In this document: positions 6,977-12,882 of the stretch, piece after piece
Position numbering within the stretch: position 1 is the first letter of the stretch
Layout of the letters: each line of letters opens with the position of its first letter
From: Chloroflexota bacterium
GTDB lineage: Bacteria > Chloroflexota > Dehalococcoidia > UBA2979
Direction: 5' to 3'
Length of the DNA: 12,882 bases
Assembly (NCBI GenBank): GCA_016875695.1
Contig: VGPB01000036.1
Span: 1 to 12,882, forward strand
Made by a program: the position numbers and the translations under genes
The notes under the pieces: model-generated
The model's database searches: none
The model's input: only the letters and a program-made list of their open reading frames with translations
What the model was told of the DNA's origin: nothing

Positions 6977-7285
6977 TCACCACTTCAGGCTGTTGGCTTC
7001 GTCGACGTTGGCGGAGGCGCGCTCACGGAACAGGCGCAGCACGATGCCGAGCGCGAGGCCGACCTCGGCCGCGGCGACGGTGATGACGAAGATGGCAAAG
7101 ATGATGCCGGTGAAGCGCGTGGGGTCGAGGTACGCGGCGAAGGCGACCATGTTGATGGAGACGGCCGCGAGCATGAGTTCCACGGCGATGAGGATGAGGA
7201 TGGCGGAGCGGCGCGCGAGCACGCCGTAGAAGCCCAGCGCGAAGAGGATGGCGGAGAGCACGAGGAAGTTCTCGAGCGGGATCAT
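6977..7285 (-). CDS. nuoK: Complex I subunit K
   Basis: NuoK is a small three-helix membrane subunit (102 residues) that links the quinone-site half of the membrane arm to the antiporter-like subunits. The two membrane glutamates of the family are present: E36 (AVELML) and E74 (AAAEVGLALG), matching E36 and E72 of E. coli. Length and start (MIPLENFLVLS) are typical. ATG7285 overlaps the nuoJ TGA as ATGA, indicating translational coupling. Tandem GC hairpins follow its stop. Confidence 0.96.
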   Translation of the reverse strand: MIPLENFLVLSAILFALGFYGVLARRSAILILIAVELMLAAVSINMVAFAAYLDPTRFTGIIFAIFVITVAAAEVGLALGIVLRLFRERASANVDEANSLKW

Positions 7286-7913
7286 TTGCTGTCGTCCTCT
7301 CCCGGAGCGGGCTCGCGGCGGGCGATGGTGATCGCGCCGATGAGCGCGACGAGCAGGACGAGCGAGGCCACCTCGAAGGGGATGCCGAAGTCGCGATAGA
7401 GGCGGATGCCGAGCTCGCGGAAGCCGACGACGGTGACGTTGAGGGCGTCCCACTCGGCGTCGAGCATTGCGCCGACGAAGAGGCCGGCGAGGACGATGCC
7501 GGCGCCGAAGGCGAAGGGCTTCTGCGCGCCGTCGGTGACGATGGGGCCGTCGGTGGCGCGAGTCATCATGAGACCGAAGAGCAGCAGGATGGTGACGCCG
7601 CCGCCGTAGACGAGCACCTGGACGAGCGCGAGGAACTCGGAGGCGAGCAGCAGGAAGATGCCGGCGACGCCGAGCGACGCGCCGACGAGGCCGAGCGCGG
7701 CGTGCACGATGTGGCGCAGGAGCACGGCGGCGAGCGCACCGCCGACGACGAGGCCCGCGTTGAGCCAGAACACGAACTCGGGCGCCGACAGCTCGCCCGT
7801 GGCGAAGAGCACACCGAGCACGACGATGTATGGCGCGGCGACGACGCTGGCGAGCAGGCCGCCGAGCGTGATCGTGCGGTCGATCTGGGCGGGGAGCGGG
7901 AGGCGCCGGAGCA

Positions 7914-7914
<1 letters not shown>
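7282..7914 (-). CDS. nuoJ: Complex I subunit J
   Basis: NuoJ is a membrane-arm subunit next to NuoA, K and H that takes part in conformational coupling. The conserved core starts near residue 47 (EFVFWLNAG) and contains SEFLALVQVLVYGGGVTILL, the TM3 region of the family; VYGGGV replaces the more usual VYVGAV-like form. With GTG7914 the product has 210 residues and carries about 45 extra N-terminal residues with one hydrophobic segment (LGGLLASVVAAPYIVVLGVL). The GTG shares one base with the nuoI stop (TAGTG), matching the tight packing of the operon. A later GTG near residue 35 would give a shorter, more standard protein but leave a gap of about 100 bases. The family is certain, the start less so. 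Confidence 0.92.
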
Positions 7915-8380
<466 letters not shown>

Positions 8381-8384
<4 letters not shown>

Positions 8385-9541
8385 CGAGCGGCCTCACTTC
8401 GGGTGGCGGTGGGTGCTGTGGCGGCGCGTGGGCTGAGTACGGGGCGCGGCCGCGGCTTGCCCACGCTGTGGTTCATGATCCAGACGACGAGGAGCAGGCC
8501 CGCGCCGCTGACGGCGGCGAGCAGGATATTGGCGATGTGCTGCGGCGGCTCGTAGACCAGCACGAGGCCGTTGGCGAGCACCTGCACGAACGAGATTGGG
8601 AGCAGCACCTTCCAGCTGAACGCCATCAGCTGGTCGATGCGCAGGCGCGGCATGGTCACGCGCACCCAGAACACGGCGAAGATGAGCGCGCCGGCCTTGA
8701 GGGCGGTGAGTACGAGCTGCCACCCCAGCCCCCATTCCTCGCCGAGCGGCCAGGCCCAGCCGCCGAGGAACACGGCGGCGCCGAGCAACGCGAGGATGAA
8801 CAGCGCGGCGTACTCGGCGAGGAAGAACATCGACCAGCGGATGCCGGAGTACTCGACGAAGGGGCCGCCGACGACCTCGGACTCACCGACGGGGATGTCG
8901 AATGGCGTGCGGTTGAGTTCGGCGAGTATCGCGACGAAGAAGAGGAAGAACGGCAGCGGCTGCCAGACGATGTTGGGGACCTGGCCCTGGCTGCGCACGA
9001 TCTCGGTGAGGTTGAAGGAGTCGGCGACGATGCCGACGGAGATGAGCGACATCACGAGCGGGAGCTCGTAGGAGATGGCCTGGGCGGCGGCGCGCAGCGC
9101 GCCGAGCATCGCGTAGCGGTTGTCGGAGCCCCAGCCGGCCATCACCCAGCCGACGATGTTCACGGAGGAGACGGCGAGTACGTAGAACAAGCCGAGCTCG
9201 AGGACGCGGATCTCCCAGCGCAGGGCGAAGGGGATGGCGACGAACATGAGGAAGATCGGGACGAAGACGAAGTAGGGCGCGAGCTCGAACACCCACGGGT
9301 CGGCGCTGCGCGGTCGCACGTCTTCCTTGGCGACGAGCTTGAGTGCGTCGGCGACGGACTGCAGCAGGCCAGCGGGGCCGGTGCGCGTGGGGCCGAGGCG
9401 CTGCTGGAAGCGCGCGATGATCTTGCGCTCGCCGTAGATGAGGCCCATGACGACGACGGTCATGAGCCCGACGATCAGGCCGAGGCGGGCGGCCGCGTCG
9501 GCCCAGACGTTGATTTCGAAGCCGAAGAGGTCGTTGTTCAC
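8381..9541 (-). CDS. nuoH: Complex I subunit H (quinone-channel subunit)
   Basis: NuoH is the membrane subunit that forms the quinone channel with NuoB and NuoD and starts the proton path. The 386-residue product shows the hallmark stretches: ERKIIARFQQRLGP at 38-51, AGWGSDNRYAMLGALRAAAQ at 135-154 with E159 nearby, ELNRTPFD at 208-215, EYSG at 230-233 and RIDQLMAFSWK at 301-311. After TPFD the sequence is IPVGESEVV, so V218 sits where most homologues have the first glutamate of PEAE; E220 and E222 remain. A hydrophilic tail rich in Pro, Arg and Ala (residues 361-386) follows the last helix. GTG9541 overlaps the nuoD stop as GTGA; the frame is open upstream, but that part is a shadow of nuoD. 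No nuoEFG genes separate it from nuoD. Confidence 0.96.
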
Positions 9542-10671
9542 CGGTCGACCTCGCACAGCACAATGTCGAGCGAGCCGAGGATGACGACGGCGTCGGCGAC
9601 GTAGGAGCCGATGGTCATGTCGCGCAGCGCCTGCAGGTTGGCAAAGCACGAGGAGCGGATCTTGAGGCGGTGCGGGCGGTTGCCGCCGCGGCTGACCATG
9701 TAGATGCCGTACTCGCCGCGCGGCGCCTCGGTGCGCAGGTAGACCTCGCCGGGCGGCGTGCGCAGCATGCGGGGCAGGCGGTCCGGGAGGATCGGGCCGG
9801 GCCGCAGGCGCTCCATGCACTGCTCGATGATGCGCACCGACTGGCGCATCTCCTCGACGCGCACGACGAAGCGGTCGTACACGTCGCCGTTGGTGCCGGT
9901 GATGATGTCGAAGTCGAGCTGGTCGTAGTAGAGGTAGGGCTCGGTGCGGCGCAGGTCCAGCGGGACGCCGGAGGCGCGCAGCACGGGGCCGGTGCAGCCC
10001 CAGTCGATGGCGTCGGCGGCGCTGATCTTGCCGATGTCGACGGTGCGGGCGCGGAAGATCTCGTTCTCGGTGAGCAGGCCGTCCATGTCCTTGATGCCCT
10101 GGCGCGTGGACTTGAGCACCTCGGCAACGCGGCGCGCGAAGTTGTCGGGGACGTCCCACGCGAGGCCGCCCGGGCGGAAGTAGGCGTACATCAGGCGGTC
10201 GCCGCTGATCTCCTCGAACAGGTCGAGGATCACCTCGCGCTCGCGGAACGAGTAGACGAAGGCGGTGCCGAAGATGCCGGCGTCGGTGCCGAAGGCGCCG
10301 GTGAACATGAAGTGGCTGGAGAGGCGGTTGAGCTCGCACAGGATCATGCGGATCCACTGCGCGCGCTCGGGGACCTCGAGCTCGGCGAGCGCCTCGACGG
10401 CCATGACGTAGGAGAGCTCGGCGTTGTGCTGCGCTAGGTACTCGGTGCGGTCCATCCAGCCGATGCCCTGGCGGAAGTCCATGGTCTCGGCGAGCTTCTC
10501 GCCGCCGCGGTGCATGTAGCCGATGTAGGGGACGACGTCGCGCACGACCTCGCCGTCGACCTGCAGCACCATGCGGAAGACGCCGTGGGTGGAGGGGTGC
10601 TGCGGCCCCATGTTGATCATGAGGTCCTGGGTCTCGAACTCGTGCTCGTGCGGGAAGGGGACGGTCGTCAC
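9538..10671 (-). CDS. nuoD: Complex I subunit D (49-kDa type)
   Basis: NuoD is the 49-kDa-type subunit that builds the quinone site with NuoB; it descends from NiFe-hydrogenase large subunits but lacks the metal site. Its 377 residues begin with the GPQHPSTHG signature at 22-30. H29, Y78 (RTEYLA) and D130 (FGTD) match the quinone-site trio H59, Y108 and D160 of the bovine subunit, with identical spacings of 49 and 52. It ends DIVLCEVDR, where many homologues have FGEVDR. The start is GTG10671 overlapping nuoC as GTGA. It is not fused to nuoC, unlike in enterobacteria. The gene directly overlaps nuoH, so the usual nuoEFG block is absent rather than lost from view. Confidence 0.97.
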   Translation of the reverse strand: MTTVPFPHEHEFETQDLMINMGPQHPSTHGVFRMVLQVDGEVVRDVVPYIGYMHRGGEKLAETMDFRQGIGWMDRTEYLAQHNAELSYVMAVEALAELEVPERAQWIRMILCELNRLSSHFMFTGAFGTDAGIFGTAFVYSFREREVILDLFEEISGDRLMYAYFRPGGLAWDVPDNFARRVAEVLKSTRQGIKDMDGLLTENEIFRARTVDIGKISAADAIDWGCTGPVLRASGVPLDLRRTEPYLYYDQLDFDIITGTNGDVYDRFVVRVEEMRQSVRIIEQCMERLRPGPILPDRLPRMLRTPPGEVYLRTEAPRGEYGIYMVSRGGNRPHRLKIRSSCFANLQALRDMTIGSYVADAVVILGSLDIVLCEVDR

Positions 10672-11204
10672 GCGGGTTCCTCGGAGTAGGCGACGCCCTC
10701 GCCCTGCAGCACTTCGATCTCGGCGAGGGGGTGGTCCTTGCGGAGCGGGAAGCTGTCGGTGATCTCTTCGGGCATGAGCAGGTTACGCGGGTCGGGGTGG
10801 CCGCGGAAGCGCACGCCGAACATCTCCTGCGCCTCGCGCTCGTACCAGTCGGCGGCGCGCCAGACGCCGGTCGCGCTATCGACCGCGAGGTTGTCCGGCG
10901 GGAGCTGCGTCTTCACGGTGAGGTTGTAGCGGCCGGCAATCGAGTAGAGGTGGTAGACGACGTCCATGCCGTCGTCTTCGTTGTCCACGCACGTGAGGCA
11001 GCGCAGGTAGTCGAACGCGAGGGCGGCGTCGTGCTTGAGTGCGCGCAGCCCGCGCACGAGCTCGTCCGGGGGGATGTGCACGATGAGGTCGCGGACGCTG
11101 GGCTCGGGGCGGGCGCTGACGCCGGAGAGGGCGCGGTCGACCTGCGTCCAGATGGTGGCCGCGAGTGCCTCGGCGTCCTGCGCTGCGGCGTCGTCCTGGG
11201 TCAC
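10668..11204 (-). CDS. nuoC: Complex I subunit C (30-kDa type)
   Basis: NuoC is a cytoplasmic-side subunit of the peripheral arm that stabilises NuoD and NuoI. The 178-residue product carries the family core: the FDYLRCLTCVD strand at 64-74, VVYHLYS at 82-88, then WYEREAQEMFGVRFRGHPD at 120-138, NLLMPEE at 141-147 and FPLRKDHPL at 152-160. The first 35 residues are Ala- and Asp-rich and not conserved. GTG11204 overlaps the nuoB TGA as GTGA; a ribosome site is weak, so translation probably depends on coupling. It has no cofactor motifs, as expected. Confidence 0.95.
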   Translation of the reverse strand: MTQDDAAAQDAEALAATIWTQVDRALSGVSARPEPSVRDLIVHIPPDELVRGLRALKHDAALAFDYLRCLTCVDNEDDGMDVVYHLYSIAGRYNLTVKTQLPPDNLAVDSATGVWRAADWYEREAQEMFGVRFRGHPDPRNLLMPEEITDSFPLRKDHPLAEIEVLQGEGVAYSEEPA

Positions 11205-11839
11205 CGGCCCACCGCCCCGCGCTCTTCCATGATCTTGTCCTGGAGGGCGAGGAAGGCATCGAGCAGCGCCTCGGGGCGCGGCGGGCAGCCGGGCACGTAG
11301 ACGTCAACGGGGATGATCTTGTCGACGCCTTGGAGCACGCGGTCGTAGCGGGTGTAGGGGCCGCCGTTGGTGGCGCAGGCGCCCATCGAGATGACCCACT
11401 TGGGGTTGGGCATCTGCTCGTAGAGCAGCTTGACGGCGGGCGCCATTTTCTTGGTGACGGTGCCAGCCACGATCATCACGTCGGACTGCCGTGGCGACGG
11501 CCATGGCACGATGCCGAAGCGGTCGAGGTCGTAGTGGGCCATGTAGGTGGCGATCATCTCGATGGCGCAGCAGGCGAGGCCGAACGTCATCGGCCAGAGC
11601 GAGGACTTGCGCGCGGCGGCGATTACGGCGTCGGCGGGAACCTGGAGCACGCCCGGGAGCACGGCCCGGTAGAGAGCCTTGCCGGGGACGAGCGGGACCG
11701 GGGCGAGCGCGCCGTGCTCGGCGGGGTGCTCGGTCGGGAGCTGCGGAGGCGCCTCGGGCGCGGGTGGCGCGAGCGGCGCGGGGGCGGGCGGGGCCTGCGG
11801 CGTGGTCTCGGTCGTGGCGCGCGTGGTGTCTACTGCCAC
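11201..11839 (-). CDS. nuoB: Complex I subunit B (N2 cluster) with Pro/Ala-rich N-terminus
   Basis: NuoB (PSST type) binds the terminal cluster N2, which reduces quinone. The conserved domain starts near residue 64 and has all four ligands: C90 and C91 (GLACCAIEM), C155 (GACATNGG) and C185 (YVPGCPPRPEA). From GTG11839 the protein is 212 residues, with about 60 extra at the N-terminus. These are almost entirely Pro, Ala, Thr and Glu in the first 48 and look disordered. AGGGAG lies about seven bases before this GTG, and the start overlaps the end of nuoA by ten bases, which supports the long form. No other good start is evident before the conserved part. Confidence 0.94.
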   Translation of the reverse strand: MAVDTTRATTETTPQAPPAPAPLAPPAPEAPPQLPTEHPAEHGALAPVPLVPGKALYRAVLPGVLQVPADAVIAAARKSSLWPMTFGLACCAIEMIATYMAHYDLDRFGIVPWPSPRQSDVMIVAGTVTKKMAPAVKLLYEQMPNPKWVISMGACATNGGPYTRYDRVLQGVDKIIPVDVYVPGCPPRPEALLDAFLALQDKIMEERGAVGR

Positions 11840-12204
11840 CGGAGCGCTCCCTTCTTCCAGGCGTAGGCGAGGCCGACGGCGAGGATGCCGACGAAGACGA
11901 CCATCTCCCAGTAGGCCTGCGGTCCGACGGCGAGGTAGGACAGCGCCCAGGGGAAGATGAAAACGGCCTCGACGTCGAAAACGATGAAGAGAATGGCGTA
12001 GAGGTAGAAGCGCATGCCCACGTTGGTGGACGCGCGACGGATCGGCAGCATGCCGCACTCGTAGGTAGTGCCCTTGTTACGTTCTTCGGAGTAGGGGGCG
12101 AGCAGGCGCGAGCCGACGAGGGCGGAGATGACGAGGATGGCGCCGATGCCGGTTCCAAGGAACACAGGGAGGTAATTGCTGAACAGCTGGTCCAGCGGGC
12201 TCAC
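11830..12204 (-). CDS. nuoA: Complex I subunit A
   Basis: NuoA is a three-helix membrane subunit near the quinone channel, 124 residues. Conserved features are the YECGM motif (C50) in the loop after helix 1, the RFYLYAILFIVFDVEAVFIF region with D77 and E79, and the short C-terminal helix ending GALRWQ. GTG12204 (start MSPLDQLFSNYLPV) is chosen because it gives the normal N-terminus and has GGAAGG ten bases upstream (12215-12220). The frame stays open further upstream to 12309, but that part contains the promoter. This is the first gene of the operon; its end overlaps nuoB by ten bases. Confidence 0.95.
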   Translation of the reverse strand: MSPLDQLFSNYLPVFLGTGIGAILVISALVGSRLLAPYSEERNKGTTYECGMLPIRRASTNVGMRFYLYAILFIVFDVEAVFIFPWALSYLAVGPQAYWEMVVFVGILAVGLAYAWKKGALRWQ

Positions 12205-12280
12205 GTGGTGGGCACCTTCCGCGGGCCTGGAGAACGACCCAGACGCGGCGCGCAACGAGCGGGCCGAGCGTTCGGGGCTG

Positions 12281-12309
12281 ACCGTAGCAGCGGCCTTGGA
12301 CAGTGTCAA
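12281..12309 (-). promoter_or_regulatory. Probable sigma70-type promoter of the nuo operon
   Basis: On the minus strand a perfect -35 hexamer TTGACA (12309-12304) is followed by exactly 17 bases and a partial -10, TACGGT (12286-12281). Transcription would start near 12274, giving a leader of about 70 bases before the nuoA GTG. The -10 matches only T, A and the final T of TATAAT, so it may be moderate or activator-assisted. This is the only good promoter match seen ahead of the eleven genes. Confidence 0.55.
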
Positions 12310-12323
12310 CGAATCGTGAAGGG

Positions 12324-12350
12324 GGTCACTCGCTGTGGCGGGCGCGGGCT
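12324..12350 (+). repeat. 27-bp dispersed repeat, copy 3 (diverged)
   Basis: This copy matches copy 1 at 24 of 27 bases and sits 14 bases upstream of the nuo -35 hexamer. The three differences (C to T, A to G, A to G) keep both alternative hairpins through G-U pairs if the plus strand is transcribed. No gene ends here, unlike at copies 1 and 2. Confidence 0.8.
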
Positions 12351-12440
12351 TACCGAGTCCTGCGCATGCATTGTATTCGGCGCACGCGCGGATGCAGACG
12401 AACGCGTCGCACAGCGCGGTTATGGTCGTGCGCGGGTGAT

Positions 12441-12485
12441 AAAAAACAAGAAGGCCCGCCCACCCACCCTCCGAATGCGGGGGCT
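12441..12485 (-). terminator. Possible leftward intrinsic terminator
   Basis: Read on the minus strand, AGCCCCCGC (12485-12477) can pair imperfectly with GCGGGCCT (12459-12452) around a 17-base loop. It is followed at once by TTCTTGTTTTTT (12452-12441). The tract of T residues is striking in such GC-rich DNA. It would stop transcription coming from the right before it reaches the nuo promoter. The stem is imperfect and no gene that it would serve is present. Confidence 0.4.
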
Positions 12486-12603
12486 GGCGTCCCCGCGCCG
12501 GCGATGCGCGCGCAGCTGATCGCGTTGACGACGCTCATGAGGAGGCGCGCAGGAGACAGGACGGCGCGTAAGCGCGGGTGGCGTATTGACAGCGGCGTAC
12601 TAG

Positions 12604-12882
12604 CAGGCTGCTGAAGGAGCGCAGGCAGATGGTAGAGGACGGAGGGGAGGGCCGGCAGCCACCCATCGCTGTCGTGACGTTGCGTTGTTGGGGTTCTGCG
12701 GCACGGTCGCGGACGCACGGAGGCTAGGCGGCGACCTCCAGCTTCGCCATGCGCGCGAGGTTGTAGGCGGCGGCCGTGAACTCGAGCCAGCAGCGGTTGC
12801 GGGCGAGCCCCAGGAAGCGCAGCTTGCGCCCGCCGCCCACGGTCTTCACCCAGCCGCAGACTTGCTCCACGAGCTTGCGCCG
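12604..12882 (-). mobile_element. Partial IS5-family insertion sequence (3' end)
   Basis: The element carries the end of an IS5-type transposase and runs off the window. Its probable terminus is at 12604, where CAGGCTGCTGAAGG resembles IS end repeats of this broad group. It is preceded by CTAG at 12600-12603, a target type known for IS5-like elements. The other end is outside the window, so the inverted repeat and target duplication cannot be confirmed. Confidence 0.6.
12724..12882 (-). CDS. IS5-family transposase, C-terminal fragment
   Basis: Only the last 52 residues and the TAG stop are in the window; the frame enters from the right edge at base 12882. The sequence contains VEQVCGWVKTVGGGRKLRF followed by FTAAAYNLARMAKLE. 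This matches the end of IS5-type DDE transposases, where the catalytic glutamate region (VE..FGW.KT) precedes a final helix (AAAYNL.R). Cys occupies the position usually held by Phe in FGW. The enzyme would cut and join the ends of its own element. Whether the full gene is intact cannot be seen. The window probably ends here because the element is repeated in the genome and stopped the assembly. Confidence 0.85.
   Translation of the reverse strand, partial: RRKLVEQVCGWVKTVGGGRKLRFLGLARNRCWLEFTAAAYNLARMAKLEVAA

Larger units (their letters stand above)
12205..12603. other. Intergenic region upstream of the nuo operon
   Basis: About 400 bases without a supported gene lie between nuoA and the insertion-sequence end. 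They hold the nuoA ribosome site and leader, a promoter, the third 27-bp repeat copy and a leftward terminator-like hairpin. No convincing reading frame is seen between 12486 and 12603. Confidence 0.7.

Noticed and set aside
9538..9541. Loss of nuoEFG through misassembly or deletion
   Set aside because: nuoD and nuoH are both full length and joined by the same GTGA overlap used elsewhere in the operon, so the junction looks native.
12350..12718. A minus-strand 122-codon frame upstream of nuo
   Set aside because: It crosses the probable insertion-sequence boundary and the terminator-like hairpin and has no recognisable content.

Overview
The window is a very GC-rich bacterial sequence. It reads like a complete short metagenomic contig: the left end is a run of 17 G and the right end breaks inside an insertion-sequence transposase. 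The gene content and protein style suggest Chloroflexota, perhaps a high-GC Dehalococcoidia-like lineage. That class is known to carry an eleven-subunit complex I locus lacking nuoEFG. The taxonomic call is an inference from style and gene order, not from a marker gene.

Layout. (1) Positions 83-1417, plus strand: a type I-alpha glutamine synthetase. (2) Positions 1418-1992: a convergent intergenic region. It is bounded by two perfect, inverted 27-bp copies of a repeat, each starting at or within 2 bases of a gene's stop codon, and it holds one doubtful 72-residue ORF. (3) Positions 1993-12204, minus strand: a compact operon nuoA-B-C-D-H-I-J-K-L-M-N encoding an eleven-subunit complex I. Neighbouring genes overlap by 1-10 bases, mostly as GTGA or ATGA, except at nuoK/nuoL and nuoL/nuoM, where the gaps hold strong RNA hairpins. 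(4) Positions 12205-12603: the nuo leader, a sigma70-type promoter (TTGACA, 17 bp, TACGGT), a third diverged copy of the repeat, and a leftward terminator-like hairpin. (5) Positions 12604-12882: the end of an IS5-type element with the C-terminal 52 residues of its transposase.

How the genes work together. NuoB, C, D and I form the peripheral quinone-reducing arm, carrying cluster N2 and the two clusters of NuoI. NuoA, H, J, K, L, M and N form the membrane proton-pumping arm. The NADH-oxidising module NuoEFG is absent and nuoD overlaps nuoH directly, so the electron donor is either encoded elsewhere or is not NADH. Most catalytic and proton-path residues are intact. Exceptions are a Leu in place of the central TM7 lysine of NuoM, a Val in place of a conserved loop glutamate of NuoH, and an Asn after the last cysteine of NuoI. 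The glutamine synthetase has a His where the family normally has an active-site Arg. The glutamine synthetase has no evident functional link to the respiratory operon.

No entirely new multi-gene system is visible. The most original signals are the dispersed 27-bp repeat, the hairpins at the only two gaps of the operon, and the residue changes in NuoM and glutamine synthetase.
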